Shown: in pieces, positions 7,174 to 15,304 of the stretch
Numbering within the stretch: position 1 is the stretch's first letter
Layout of the letters: each line of letters starts with the position of its first letter
Assembly (NCBI RefSeq): GCF_030012215.1
Contig: NZ_JASCXX010000034.1
Coordinates: 1 to 44,831 of the forward strand
Direction: 5' to 3'
DNA: 44,831 nucleotides
From: Anaerobaca lacustris
GTDB taxonomy: Bacteria; Planctomycetota; Phycisphaerae; Sedimentisphaerales; Anaerobacaceae
Made by a program: the position numbers and the translations under genes
The notes under the pieces: model-generated
The model's database searches: none
What the model saw: the letters and a program-made list of their open reading frames with translations, nothing else
Told to the model about the DNA's origin: nothing

Positions 7174-7762
7174 TAGACCGCCCAATAATCAATAATCACT
7201 CATCAATCATCCGTAGTCAATTCCCTCGCTCAACACTCAAAACTCGTCGCGGCCTTTGGCTGCGACCCCCTCGCCATGCAGCGCCTCCTCGACCGTCTAC
7301 CCCGACCGCTGGACGCCTGTCATTGACCCTGACGCCGGAGTCCCGCACCCATTCCGGCCCAGCGGAAAAGGTACCGGACACGAATGGCACTGCCGTGAGT
7401 TTGGTGGCGCAGACGGTCATACGGGACGCAGCGAAGCAGAGGTTCTTTTCGGATTGTTGTTGCCCTCTTGTTCTGCGCCGCTCAATTGGCATCATGTCTT
7501 TGGCCTACCTTGGCCGATAGATTCGATGCCCTCCTTGGCTGGCCGCGCCTTGTAGGATGGGCTTTAGCCCATGCGGGGTCTTTTTATCGGTCTGCGGTTC
7601 ATCCGTGGCCGAAGGTCGGAGACACTCGCAATGACGCCGGTGCAAGAGAAAGAGAATGGGCGGAAAGCACCTGCTGAGATCCGTGCCTACGCCACGGGCG
7701 GACCAGAGTGGAACCAGAAACCGTGGTGCGTCCCCAGTAAGTCCCAGTAGTTCCAGTCGGTA

Positions 7763-7776
7763 CGAGGCATGCCTCG
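7763..7776. repeat. REP-like palindrome
   Basis: CGAGGCATGCCTCG is a perfect 14-base palindrome followed by CCCC. It is a partial member of the GGGGCGA-N-GCATGC-N-TCGCCCC family also seen at 10385, 15170, 23518 and 40815. Confidence 0.7.
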
Positions 7777-7919
7777 CCCCTGCCGCCGAACGGGTCGCCG
7801 CATACGCGAAATGTGCTTGCATCCCGGTGTTCTTCCCAGCATAATACGGATGGTGACGACGGAGGGACGCCTGGAGACAGCCCTCTTGTCCTCGCCTGAT
7901 GCCGATTTCGAGAGGGACA

Positions 7920-8408
7920 ATGCAGGGAGAGACGTTCGCGTATTCTGGCGACCAAGGTGAAACGCACGACACACGTTGTCCGCTGTTCGGCGGAGAAGTG
8001 AAGCGGACGTGCGGCGACGTGTGCATTCTCAACATCGCCACGTTCTTCTTGTTCACGATGTTGACGCCCTTCCTGTTCATGGTGGCCATGTATGTGCGGT
8101 CGACGCCGCTGAGGATGCTGATGCTGCCGTGGGCGGGCATCGCCCAGTCACCCAGCCTGAAAGGCAAGGAATGCCAGACCTACTCAAGGGCCCGGATGAG
8201 ATTGTGCGCTCGCAACTTGGAACAAAGACTCAGCGGGCCACGTGCAGATGGGCACGAATACTACGAACCCTGGATGGACGTCCCCGGCCGGTACAAACGC
8301 GAGATCCAAGGCCCTGGACGTCGGTATGAAGTCGACTGGTATAACGGCAAGTACCAGGGCGAGTTGATCGTCGACCACGTCGTCTACGTCCACGTCAGCC
8401 GCTATTAG
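7920..8408 (+). CDS. Small membrane protein related to the next gene's C-terminus
   Basis: A 162-residue protein with one or two hydrophobic segments (ILNIATFFLFTMLTPFLFMV, about 39-58). Its C-terminus (YKREIQGPGRRYEVDWYNG, then VDHVVYVHVSRY) closely parallels the tail of the next gene (YKQKITGPARRYIVQPERY, then EHVVYIYLIFS), so the two are paralogues in that domain. The function is unknown. ATG 7920 has AGAGGG close upstream; ATG 7899 in the same frame is the alternative. The upstream half is weakly supported and may be the remains of a longer relative. It lies 26 bases before the next gene. Confidence 0.65.
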   Translation: MQGETFAYSGDQGETHDTRCPLFGGEVKRTCGDVCILNIATFFLFTMLTPFLFMVAMYVRSTPLRMLMLPWAGIAQSPSLKGKECQTYSRARMRLCARNLEQRLSGPRADGHEYYEPWMDVPGRYKREIQGPGRRYEVDWYNGKYQGELIVDHVVYVHVSRY

Positions 8409-8434
8409 ATCGAGTCCGCAACGAGGGGCATACC

Positions 8435-9484
8435 ATGGACAATGAGGATGGCGGAGCGCGAGGGCCGGAACGCTCGCCTGAGTTTGTGGCGGTGCCTGGG
8501 GGACTCCAGTGTCCGCAGTGCGGCAGCACGCGCGTTCGGAGCCGGAACCGGGCGCTTTCGCGCAACGTCGTTGCTCTGCTTGCTGTTGGGCCATTGCTGG
8601 TGCTGGCGTTCGCGTTCGAGAGCTGTATCTTCGGGCTGCTCTGGTTCGTTGCCGTGGTACTTCCGGCGTTCACACTGCCCGTGTCGGTGTGCGTTGCCGC
8701 CGTAGGCCGGCATCGGTGCAGAGACTGCGGCTGTCGGTTCTTGCCGGGCCGGGAGGCGGAACGCGTGCCATTCCCTTGGTGTTCATGTGGTCTGAATATT
8801 GCCTTGTTGGTCGTCTTGTGTGCCATCGGCCCCATCGTCATGCGCTGGTGGGACAACTGGGGCAGGGCCTCTCATACGATGGCAGACACAAACGGCATCT
8901 TCACGGCAGGTTTTCTGGTCTGGGCTTCACTTGTCTATCAGATCGCCATCTACAAGGGGCTGGGCAGGCGACTGCGCAGCCGATTCGTCTGGCTGGTGTT
9001 GTTCATCTGGCCGGGAATCGTCCTGGGGAGCTCGGTGTTCAGCATTTCGACGCCTTCGGCTCGGGCCGAGGCGCTGCTTTCGCGCGCCAGACTGGCACCG
9101 TTGCCGGCGTCCGCGACGGGGATCCGTGTCTATGAGTGGTCGTCACCGTTTTCGGGTGAGGAGTTCTTGCGGTTTGCTGCCGAGCCGAACGATGTCGAGA
9201 AGTTCCTTCGCGAGTCGCCTGCGTTGCAGGGCCAGGAGCCAGAGCATTTCTCGGCAGAGAGAATGCGCCTGCCGACGTCCGGCAACCCTGAAAAGGATTG
9301 GGAGTCTCAGGTGGCCGGTCACGAGACATACGTACCCAGGCCGACGATACCCGACTGGTACAAGCAGAAGATCACCGGTCCGGCTCGACGTTACATCGTC
9401 CAGCCCGAACGCTATCAATACCCCGGACACGTCCTTGTCGACGATGAGGAGCACGTCGTCTACATCTACCTGATCTTCAGTTGA
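8435..9484 (+). CDS. Unknown multi-pass membrane protein with split zinc-ribbon motif
   Basis: A 349-residue protein. Near residue 28 there is a CPQCGS knuckle, then two hydrophobic segments (about 47-90), then CRDCGCRF (about 95). The two CxxC pairs could form one zinc site with membrane helices looped between. Further helices lie near 115-135, 150-165 and 178-198. The C-terminal 130 residues (IRVYEWSSPFSGEEFLRFAAE, then YKQKITGPARRY) form a probable extracytoplasmic domain shared at its end with the preceding gene. GAGGGG gives a good ribosome site for ATG 8435. The function is unknown; it is likely co-transcribed with its neighbours. Confidence 0.85.
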   Translation: MDNEDGGARGPERSPEFVAVPGGLQCPQCGSTRVRSRNRALSRNVVALLAVGPLLVLAFAFESCIFGLLWFVAVVLPAFTLPVSVCVAAVGRHRCRDCGCRFLPGREAERVPFPWCSCGLNIALLVVLCAIGPIVMRWWDNWGRASHTMADTNGIFTAGFLVWASLVYQIAIYKGLGRRLRSRFVWLVLFIWPGIVLGSSVFSISTPSARAEALLSRARLAPLPASATGIRVYEWSSPFSGEEFLRFAAEPNDVEKFLRESPALQGQEPEHFSAERMRLPTSGNPEKDWESQVAGHETYVPRPTIPDWYKQKITGPARRYIVQPERYQYPGHVLVDDEEHVVYIYLIFS

Positions 9485-9510
9485 CCCTATGCCGCGATTG
9501 GGAACGAGCC

Positions 9511-10266
9511 ATGAGCAAAGAGGATATGGAACTCACGTCACGAGGTGACATGAAGGCCGCGAAGGGCGGTTTGCCGTGGTATACGTGGGATGTGGTCCTG
9601 CTGGGCGCGCTGTTTTTGTTCGGGACCTTCGGCAACTCGTTTCCTCTATTGTCGTATCTCGGCGGCCTGCGCAACGACAAGAACATCGTGTTCATGGCGC
9701 GTGTGTGGTTCTTCTTGCTCACTCCGATCGCCTGCGTTTGTCTGGCGGCGTTGATCGTCCGCATCGTGTGCTTATGGCCCCTGCGTATCGTCCGCCTCAG
9801 AAGGCTGATCGTGCTCCAGATTGTCGCGAGCCTCGGCACGCTCGCATATGTGGGGCTGCCATTCCTGCGGCTTGGGCCGCCGGAACACAAAATGCATCTG
9901 TGGGGCATGCGAAGGTATGTGCAGACGCAGGTGGATGTCCCCGCGATTCGCGCCTGGCTGACCAGCCTCGATCCAAACGATTGGCACGACGTTCAGATTG
10001 ATTTCCGAAGGAATGGAGAGGGGCAACTCGTGCCGAGGTCGAGCGATCTCGTTCTTCCGGCGTGTATCCTGAACTTGAAGCCTCGATCTGTCAGCCTTTC
10101 GTTTGTCGAAGGCTGTGGTTTCGGAGCCACTCTGAGATGGGGTGACCGTTTGCTCGGCACATGGGGCATGGCCATCGGCCCTGAGACGACCGGCGCGCCG
10201 CCGGACCTGTCGGGCGGGCCTGAGTGGGATGGTGTCCGTATCTGGCACGACCGTGAGTTCGAATAG
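9511..10266 (+). CDS. Unknown membrane protein, paralogue of the gene at 39759-40487
   Basis: A 251-residue protein with three or four hydrophobic segments in residues 20-130, then a soluble domain. That domain contains AIRAWLTSLDPNDW (about 147-160) and LRWGDRLLGTWGMAIGP (about 208-224). The minus-strand protein at 39759-40487 has matching LQAWAMSLDPNDC and LSWDQSKAGTFGLVIGDP, so the two are distant paralogues. ATG 9511 follows GGGAACGAG; the frame is open back to a TTG at 9481, less likely. It starts 26 bases after the previous gene. The function is unknown. Confidence 0.82.
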   Translation: MSKEDMELTSRGDMKAAKGGLPWYTWDVVLLGALFLFGTFGNSFPLLSYLGGLRNDKNIVFMARVWFFLLTPIACVCLAALIVRIVCLWPLRIVRLRRLIVLQIVASLGTLAYVGLPFLRLGPPEHKMHLWGMRRYVQTQVDVPAIRAWLTSLDPNDWHDVQIDFRRNGEGQLVPRSSDLVLPACILNLKPRSVSLSFVEGCGFGATLRWGDRLLGTWGMAIGPETTGAPPDLSGGPEWDGVRIWHDREFE

Positions 10267-10569
10267 GCCAAGCCGACAGCAAGGTGACCCGCCTGCGGCG
10301 GGTTGGCCCTTCCATGCTTGGGTATGCCCCTTCGACGAACTCAGATCGTGCATCTGTGATGGGCTCACTGTAAGCATCGTAGGGAGGGGCGAGGCATGCC
10401 TCGCCCCTACGGACATACGATGGGTGCTGTTCGTAGTAGCGTTTTGTGTTGCGTTGGGGGCGTGAATGCCGCAGAATGGGCGGGCATCGGCGGCGGGATG
10501 CTCTTGTCGGGTCTTCCGCGAGCGGCTTCGTCGATGGCAGCAACGGAACGCCGACACGTGGAGAATACG
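10267..10569. other. 303-bp gap with dispersed repeats
   Basis: No gene is seen. The gap holds CCCTTCGACGAACTCAGATC (10328-10347), related to repeats at 12.7, 25.5 and 40.8 kb, a 24-base palindrome at 10385-10408, and GTTCGTAGTAGCG near 10430, resembling the element at 10892-10918. Confidence 0.6.
10385..10408. repeat. REP-like perfect palindrome
   Basis: This is a 24-base perfect palindrome whose core is GGCGAGGCATGCCTCGCC, the longest member of the GCATGC-centred family in the window. It could fold into a stable stem in RNA or a cruciform in DNA. Confidence 0.85.
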
Positions 10570-10851
10570 ATGGCAACAGCGGCAGCACGGCATATTCTGG
10601 TCGAGACGCAAGAGAAGTGCGAAGACCTCAAGAAGCAGATCGAAGCGGGGGCCGACTTCGCAGACTTGGCCCAGAAGCATTCGAAGTGTCCGTCGGGCCG
10701 GCAGGGCGGCGACCTCGGCACGTTCGGTCCGGGCCAGATGGTGAAAGAGTTCGACGAGGTCGTCTTCAGCGCCGAGGTCGGCAAGGTCCAGGGCCCGGTG
10801 CAGACGCAGTTCGGCTATCACCTGGTCGAAGTGACCAGCCGGACCGCGTAA
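10570..10851 (+). CDS. ppiC: Parvulin-type peptidyl-prolyl isomerase
   Basis: A 93-residue stand-alone rotamase domain, the same length as E. coli PpiC. It shows ARHILVETQEKCEDLKKQI, FADLAQKHSKCPSGRQGGDL, GTFGPGQMVKEFDEVVFS and VQTQFGYHLVEV, the classic parvulin pattern. It catalyses cis-trans isomerisation of X-Pro bonds and, having no signal peptide, should be cytoplasmic. The start at 10570 is chosen because the conserved domain begins there and GTGGAGAATACG gives a ribosome site; the upstream frame from 10396 includes a repeat palindrome. Confidence 0.93.
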   Translation: MATAAARHILVETQEKCEDLKKQIEAGADFADLAQKHSKCPSGRQGGDLGTFGPGQMVKEFDEVVFSAEVGKVQGPVQTQFGYHLVEVTSRTA

Positions 10852-10891
10852 CGAACGCGGCAAGGGCAGGCCGCAGGGTTCGGTGGCATAG

Positions 10892-10918
10892 GTAACGCCT
10901 GACGGCGTCACTACGAAC
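10892..10918 (+). repeat. Short inverted-repeat element next to an ABC gene start
   Basis: The element GTAACGCCTGACGGCGTCAC then TACGAAC contains an ACGCC/GGCGT stem. It ends one base before the ABC transporter ATG. A related element lies in reverse orientation at 40691-40714. It occupies the place where a ribosome site would be expected. Confidence 0.6.
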
Positions 10919-10919
10919 G

Positions 10920-11843
10920 ATGGCAACGCTTGAGGTCGAATCACTGACGAAACGCTACGGCTCGGCTCGCGGGGTCGAGCTCGTGACGTTTGCGATCGAG
11001 CCGGGCGAGATTTTTGGCTATCTCGGCCCCAACGGCTCGGGCAAGACCACCACGATCCGCTGCATCATGGGCCTGCTTCGGCCGACGAGCGGGCAGGTCC
11101 GCGTTCTGGGCCGTCGCGTGGTTGCCGGCCGGGCCACGGAGCACACTCGCCTCGGCTACCTGCCCGGCGAATTTCACATCTGGCCCGGAATCCGCGCCGC
11201 TCGTTCGCTGAACGTCCTCGGTCGTCTCGGCGGCGGCCGCCGGATCGCCGAGCGGCGCCGGCAGTTGGCCGAGCGGTTCGACCTCGACCTGCGCCGTCGC
11301 GTGGGCGATCTGTCCAAGGGCAACCGCCAGAAGGTGGCCCTGATCTACGCATTCCAGCACGAGCCGGACGTGCTCGTCCTCGACGAGCCGACGGCGGGGC
11401 TCGACCCGCTGATGCGACAAACGGCGCTCGAGCTGATCCGCGAGTCGGCCGAACGCGGTGCGACCGTGCTGCTGTCGTCGCACGACCTGGGCGAGGTCTC
11501 CGCCGTCTGCGGCCGCGCCGGCATCCTGCGCGAGGGCCGGCTCATCGAGGTCGCGCCCATCTCGCAGATCGTCCAGAGCAGCGAGCACCGGCTGACGGTG
11601 TGGTTCGCCGACGGACATCTGGCCCCGCGCCTGCCGGGCGAGCTGGCCGGCGTGCGCGTCGTGCGCCAGAAGCCCGGCGTGCTGGAGATCGCGTACCAGG
11701 GGCCGGCCAATCCGGTCCTCAAGTGGCTCGGCCGATTTGCGGTCGAGCGGATCGCCACGCCGCAGATATCACTCGAAGACGCCTTCATCCAGTACTACCG
11801 CCAGCCGTCCAGCGCATCGGCCGCGCGAGGAGGTGACGCATGA
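10920..11843 (+). CDS. ABC transporter ATP-binding protein
   Basis: A 307-residue ATPase of the ABC-2 exporter type. It has Walker A GPNGSGKT (36-43), signature LSKGNRQK (about 125), Walker B VLVLDEPTAGLDPL (about 151-164) and the switch histidine in SSHDLGEVS. About 90 extra C-terminal residues form the accessory domain usual for this class (CcmA/NatA-like). It powers the permease encoded by the next gene, which overlaps it by four bases. The substrate is unknown. No Shine-Dalgarno sequence is visible before ATG 10920 because a repeat element abuts it. Confidence 0.95.
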   Translation: MATLEVESLTKRYGSARGVELVTFAIEPGEIFGYLGPNGSGKTTTIRCIMGLLRPTSGQVRVLGRRVVAGRATEHTRLGYLPGEFHIWPGIRAARSLNVLGRLGGGRRIAERRRQLAERFDLDLRRRVGDLSKGNRQKVALIYAFQHEPDVLVLDEPTAGLDPLMRQTALELIRESAERGATVLLSSHDLGEVSAVCGRAGILREGRLIEVAPISQIVQSSEHRLTVWFADGHLAPRLPGELAGVRVVRQKPGVLEIAYQGPANPVLKWLGRFAVERIATPQISLEDAFIQYYRQPSSASAARGGDA

Positions 11844-12667
11844 GTGCCCCGGCCCGGCTGCGGTTTCCCTTCCGCCTGCTGCGGTTCTGGTTCGTGCGGA
11901 TTGCCCCGGCGTGGCTCGGCATCGCGATCCTGATCTTCTTCATGCAGATCGCCGTGGCCGCCATCGTCCACGACAACCACAACGTCCGCACGTTCCTGGC
12001 CTTTCTCAACCTGCTTCCGTCGATCGTCAAGAGCGCCCTGGGCGGCGACCTGCTCGATTCCGGCAGCATGACGGCCCTGCTGACCATCGGCTACCAGCAC
12101 CCGTTCGTCCTGTTCCTGCACATGCTGTACGCGGTGGGCGTGCCGGCGGGCCTGCTCACGGCCGAGGTGCAGAAGGGTACGATGGAGCTGATCCTCAGCC
12201 GGCCCGTCGCCAAGACGCACGTCTACCTCTGCGCGGCGATCGTGACGCTGTTCGGCCTGTTCGGCCTGGACCTTGTCATGTTCGCCGGGACGGCGGCGTC
12301 GGTGCGGCTGTACCAGTTCAGCGAGCCGATCGATCTGTACCTGTTCTTTCGCATCGCGACCACCGCCGGCCTGCTGGCCGCCACCTTCGGGGCCTTCGCG
12401 CTTCTGTTCGCGGCCACGTTCCGGCGGCTCTACTGCGCCGTCGGCGTCTCCGTCGGCTTCCTGACGATCAACTACTTCATCGCCATCGTGGCCCAGTGGT
12501 GGCCTGCGATGCAATTCCTCCGGCGCGCGACCTTGTTCTATCTGATCTACTACTCCAACCTCTGGCTGGGCTGGCCCGTCCGCAACATGGCGATCCTCGC
12601 CGCCATCGCGCTGGCCGCCGCCGTCCTCGGCGCCCTGATCTGGCGCCGCCGCGACCTGTTCGTCTGA
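11840..12667 (+). CDS. ABC-2 type transporter permease
   Basis: A 275-residue integral membrane protein with about six hydrophobic segments (near 22-45, 95-115, 130-160, 180-200, 205-225 and 245-268). VQKGTMELILSRPVAKTHVYL (about 110-130) is the characteristic cytoplasmic loop of ABC-2 permeases that contacts the ATPase. It overlaps the ATPase gene in an ATGA junction and has GAGGAGGTGACGC as ribosome site, so the two are one exporter made as a pair. The substrate cannot be told from sequence. Confidence 0.92.
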   Translation: MSAPARLRFPFRLLRFWFVRIAPAWLGIAILIFFMQIAVAAIVHDNHNVRTFLAFLNLLPSIVKSALGGDLLDSGSMTALLTIGYQHPFVLFLHMLYAVGVPAGLLTAEVQKGTMELILSRPVAKTHVYLCAAIVTLFGLFGLDLVMFAGTAASVRLYQFSEPIDLYLFFRIATTAGLLAATFGAFALLFAATFRRLYCAVGVSVGFLTINYFIAIVAQWWPAMQFLRRATLFYLIYYSNLWLGWPVRNMAILAAIALAAAVLGALIWRRRDLFV

Positions 12668-12731
12668 CCATCCCCAATCCCGGCCGATTGGGGCGGCGGG
12701 TTCACGTAGGTCGTGCGTCCCATTCGGCGTT

Positions 12732-12809
12732 GCTCAGAGCCCGCCCTGAACACCGTTGAAGGGGCAGGCTCTCGCACGACATTGGGGCAGGCGAACGAGG
12801 ACGTTCGCC
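12732..12809 (+). repeat. Composite dispersed repeat: 38-bp block plus hairpin
   Basis: A 38-bp block (GCTCAGAGCCCGCCCTGAAC then ACCGTTGAAGGGGCAGGC) is an exact reverse complement of 25543-25580. It is followed by a hairpin with 8-bp stem GGCGAACG/CGTTCGCC and 4-base loop AGGA (12790-12809). The copy at 25.5 kb has the same arrangement. Confidence 0.85.
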
Positions 12810-12821
12810 CTACGCCGCACC

Positions 12822-12846
12822 CGTTGGGCGAAGGTCTTGCCCAACG
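12822..12846 (+). other. Hairpin
   Basis: CGTTGGGC (12822-12829) pairs with GCCCAACG (12839-12846) across a 9-base loop. No T-run follows, so it is not a standard terminator. It overlaps the -35 of the promoter candidate. Confidence 0.6.
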
Positions 12847-12865
12847 TGCGGTCCGCCGGTACAAT
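12837..12865 (+). promoter_or_regulatory. Candidate promoter for the membrane-protein genes
   Basis: TTGCCC (12837-12842) and TACAAT (12860-12865) have the ideal 17-base spacing. It would drive the genes from 12973 onward with a leader of about 100 bases. The -35 lies in one arm of a hairpin. Confidence 0.42.
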
Positions 12866-12972
12866 AGACGGAGTCACGGCCACGTGCGACGGCTGTGACG
12901 CGGGACCGTGGTTCTGGAGCGGAGAACAAGAATGCGGACGATTCAACGAGACGGTGACACGTTCGATGGGCG

Positions 12973-13776
12973 GTGGCGACCGTGACAGCGGACATGGAGA
13001 CGGTCGAACGGCGCCTGGCGGCGGTGCTGGAGAAGGAACGCCGCGATGCGATGGGGTATACGGTGCTGACCGTACTGGCGACGCCGCTCTTTGTGGCGAT
13101 GGCCGCTCTGGTTGTCATGATGGCGACGGCGTATATTTTCCACCTGCAAGGCGTGCAGATTCCGAACGCCACAGCCTTTTACACGGCCACCAGTGCTTTT
13201 CTGGCCTATATGATCGTCTTCGTCCTGGTCAACGCCCACCGTTCGCGCGACCAGTTCGAGTTCGAGCCGGTATGGATCGCGGGCGTGGCGCTCTTCCTGG
13301 TCGTGCTGGCGGCGACGTACGCCACGCCTTTGCCACAGGTTTACCCGGTGGGTTTCGCGTTGGCGTATATCGTGACGGGGCTGCTCGTCCTCGGATTGAT
13401 CGGACAGGTCGAGTTGCCGGCCGATGTCGCGCAGATGCCGCAGAAGGGCGAGCATTTCCTTCTCGCGCTGATCCTCGCGGTTTCGGGGTTCATCGTGACG
13501 GCGTACGGCCAGATCGCCCGCAGCTCGTGGCTGTGGGCGCCGGCGAAACCCGACGAGGTCCGGCTGGGCGCCTGGCTGCTCTGCAAGCTCGCCGACGACC
13601 CCGATGGGACGATGTCGGGCGACGCCGTCAAGGGCCGCATCGTGGACATCCTGGTCCGCCTCAAGCTGATCGGCGTCACCGAAGCCGGCGCCGCCCTCAC
13701 CCACAAGGGCCTCGAATTCATGCGGGCCGCAGCCGACCCGGTCGATGGTTGCAGCCGCCGGAAAGGGACATCATGA
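12973..13776 (+). CDS. Unknown multi-pass membrane protein with C-terminal helical domain
   Basis: A 267-residue protein. A short charged N-terminal helix (METVERRLAAVLEKERRD) is followed by about six hydrophobic segments (near 30-55, 65-82, 97-115, 122-140, 156-172). The soluble C-terminus (DEVRLGAWLLCKLADDPDGT, then LVRLKLIGVTEAGAALTHKG) looks like a winged-helix-type fold. I do not recognise the family. GTG 12973 is given as start; ATG 12994 in the same frame is an alternative and neither has a clear ribosome site. Its stop overlaps the next ATG by four bases. Confidence 0.82.
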   Translation: MATVTADMETVERRLAAVLEKERRDAMGYTVLTVLATPLFVAMAALVVMMATAYIFHLQGVQIPNATAFYTATSAFLAYMIVFVLVNAHRSRDQFEFEPVWIAGVALFLVVLAATYATPLPQVYPVGFALAYIVTGLLVLGLIGQVELPADVAQMPQKGEHFLLALILAVSGFIVTAYGQIARSSWLWAPAKPDEVRLGAWLLCKLADDPDGTMSGDAVKGRIVDILVRLKLIGVTEAGAALTHKGLEFMRAAADPVDGCSRRKGTS

Positions 13777-14054
13777 CGCCGATTCGGTTGGGACTGATCG
13801 CATTGCCGTGGTGGACGACGTTTGGTGTGTTCCTGTTCTTGGATTTGTACCTGCGATACCCCGTGGTGGGTACCGTGTTGCGTCTGCTGATGCCGCTGGT
13901 CTTGCTGTGCAATCTCGCGGGCATCGTAATGGGCGTCGGGCGAATCCGCCGTGACAGCCGCAGGGCGGTCGTGGTGGGGCTGGTCCTGAACGCTGTACCG
14001 CCGGCGTTTTTCGCCGCATTCTTCCTGTGGCTCTTTTTCGGCTTGAAGATGTGA
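13773..14054 (+). CDS. Small membrane protein, unknown
   Basis: A 93-residue, very hydrophobic protein with three likely membrane helices (about 5-25, 33-53, 68-90) and a short basic loop GRIRRDSRRA between the second and third. It starts in an ATGA overlap with the preceding gene and has GGAAAGGGA upstream, so it is translated together with it and may be a partner subunit. A longer open frame upstream in this reading frame is a shadow of the previous gene. Confidence 0.75.
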   Translation: MTPIRLGLIALPWWTTFGVFLFLDLYLRYPVVGTVLRLLMPLVLLCNLAGIVMGVGRIRRDSRRAVVVGLVLNAVPPAFFAAFFLWLFFGLKM

Positions 14055-14089
14055 AGGACGGCGTCGCACGTGAAGAAGGATGAATGGAT

Positions 14090-14527
14090 ATGACCGGACG
14101 CGTGGGACATACGATTCCTCGATACTACTATCTGCTGACGCCGGCGTTCATCCTGCTGGACTACGTGGTGGGCATCAACATTCGCGTGGCCGTCTTGGAT
14201 GCGACGCCCGTCTACAAAAATCTGTACTATGGCTTCTGCGTGCTGTGCGGCGTGGTGGTGCTCGTGCTTCCACGGGCTTCAGCGGTGGTGGCGTTTGTCG
14301 AGAGCACGATCCTCATCTTCCTGACCGTGCCGGGGGTGTTCCGGCCGCTGGTCGAGAACGTGGAGCGGTTCGCTGATCTGAACGCCGACTGGCAGATGGC
14401 CGGGGCGCTTCCCTTGGAGGGGATGCTGAACCTGTTGATGGCGGCAGCGATTGCGGTCCTCGCCTTCCATCTGAGCCTCTCCGCCCTCGCCAATCGAGGC
14501 GGTCCCGCCGGTAGATGTGCAGAATAG
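14090..14527 (+). CDS. Membrane protein, unknown
   Basis: A 145-residue protein with four hydrophobic segments (RYYYLLTPAFILLDYVVGIN, FCVLCGVVVLVLPRAS, AFVESTILIFLTVPGVFRPL, MLNLLMAAAIAVLAFHLSLS). No family is recognised. AAGAAGGA lies 9 bases before ATG 14090; ATG 14084, only 3 bases from that site, is less likely. It follows two other membrane-protein genes on the same strand with a 35-base gap. Confidence 0.75.
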   Translation: MTGRVGHTIPRYYYLLTPAFILLDYVVGINIRVAVLDATPVYKNLYYGFCVLCGVVVLVLPRASAVVAFVESTILIFLTVPGVFRPLVENVERFADLNADWQMAGALPLEGMLNLLMAAAIAVLAFHLSLSALANRGGPAGRCAE

Positions 14528-14618
14528 CTCGTAACAATCGGCCCTTGGACGCAATGTAATAGTCGAGGGACGTTCGTGATAGGATGGTGTTGTTCGTTCC
14601 GCTGTCAGGGACTAGGAA

Positions 14619-15155
14619 ATGGGTGGCAACGCCGATGTACGGATCAAATGGATCAGGGCTTTGCTGGGGCTGTTCGTTGTCGGGCTGCTGCTCAGCGGGT
14701 TGACGGCCTTTCCCATCAAAACCGAAGTGGACTTTCTGCAGCGCGTCTTCGGCGAAGGATCGCCGACGCAGACGTGGTGGCCCTGGCTGGCCCGGTGGAT
14801 TTCGCACGTGCATCGCGGCGTGACCGAGGCGAGCGAGAACTATCCGTTTCTCTTCTACGGCACGGACTGGCTGGCCTTCGCCCACATCGTGATTGCCGTC
14901 GCGTTCCTCGGCCCGTTGCGCGATCCGGTGCGGAACGTCTGGGTCGTCGAGTTCGGCATGATCGCATGCGTCCTCGTCATCCCGACGGCCCTGATCTGCG
15001 GCCCGATTCGAGGCATTCCGCTCTTCTGGCGGCTGATTGACTGTTCCTTCGGCGTCGTCGGCATCATCCCGCTATACCTCGCCCGCCGCGCGATCCGCAA
15101 TCTCGGTGTCCGCGCAGGTTCTATCGCAACGACATCTCCCGGTACAGAGAACTGA
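14619..15155 (+). CDS. Membrane protein, conserved-looking, unknown function
   Basis: A 178-residue protein with a first helix at about 11-30, an external-looking loop rich in Trp (TWWPWLARWISHVHRGVTEA), then FYGTDWLAFAHIVIAVAFLG and two or three more helices. The TDWLAFAHIVIA and GPLRDPVRNVWVVEFG text is reminiscent of a small uncharacterised family, but I cannot name it. TAGGAA precedes the start closely. It is probably an unlinked unit, as 91 bases separate it from the previous gene. Confidence 0.78.
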   Translation: MGGNADVRIKWIRALLGLFVVGLLLSGLTAFPIKTEVDFLQRVFGEGSPTQTWWPWLARWISHVHRGVTEASENYPFLFYGTDWLAFAHIVIAVAFLGPLRDPVRNVWVVEFGMIACVLVIPTALICGPIRGIPLFWRLIDCSFGVVGIIPLYLARRAIRNLGVRAGSIATTSPGTEN

Positions 15156-15169
15156 GGATGGCAGCGTAG

Positions 15170-15189
15170 GGGCGACGCATGCGTCGCCC
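15170..15189. repeat. REP-like perfect palindrome
   Basis: GGGCGACGCATGCGTCGCCC is a perfect 20-base palindrome preceded by GTAG. The identical 20-mer recurs at 40815-40834, and a one-position variant at 23518-23537. Confidence 0.85.
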
Positions 15190-15304
15190 TCACCACCTCT
15201 GATGACGAAGTGCATCCGCACTCGCGCAATCGGCGGTTGCCTGAACGGGGGTGGGGCGGTATCGTAGTGCGCGTTTCGAACGGTCACGAGTTTTGGAGAT
15301 GGGC

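Larger units (their letters stand above)
6656..7919. other. Second repeat-rich stretch without a gene
   Basis: About 1.26 kb without a convincing gene. It contains the second 244-bp copy and a third diverged one, then CTCAACACTCAAAACTCGTC at 7229-7248 with CGCGGCCTTTGGC, the hairpin GGATGGGCTTTAGCCCATGC (7555-7574) and the palindrome CGAGGCATGCCTCG (7763-7776). Open frames across 7217-7974 on both strands have no recognisable motif and no ribosome site. Confidence 0.7.
12668..12972. other. 305-bp gap with repeats and a promoter candidate
   Basis: No gene is supported here. From left: the 38-bp repeat at 12732-12769, a hairpin at 12790-12809, a second hairpin at 12822-12846 and a promoter-like pair at 12837-12865 leading to the membrane-protein genes. 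Confidence 0.6.

Noticed and set aside
7217-7974. Possible decayed transposase or protein fragments on the minus strand
   Set aside because: Frames are open by chance. No DDE, HUH or other transposase motif and no terminal inverted repeats could be found.
12756-14054. 432-residue frame on the plus strand
   Set aside because: Only its last 93 codons (from 13773) look like protein. The rest is an out-of-frame shadow of the membrane protein at 12973 with Arg/Gly-rich text.
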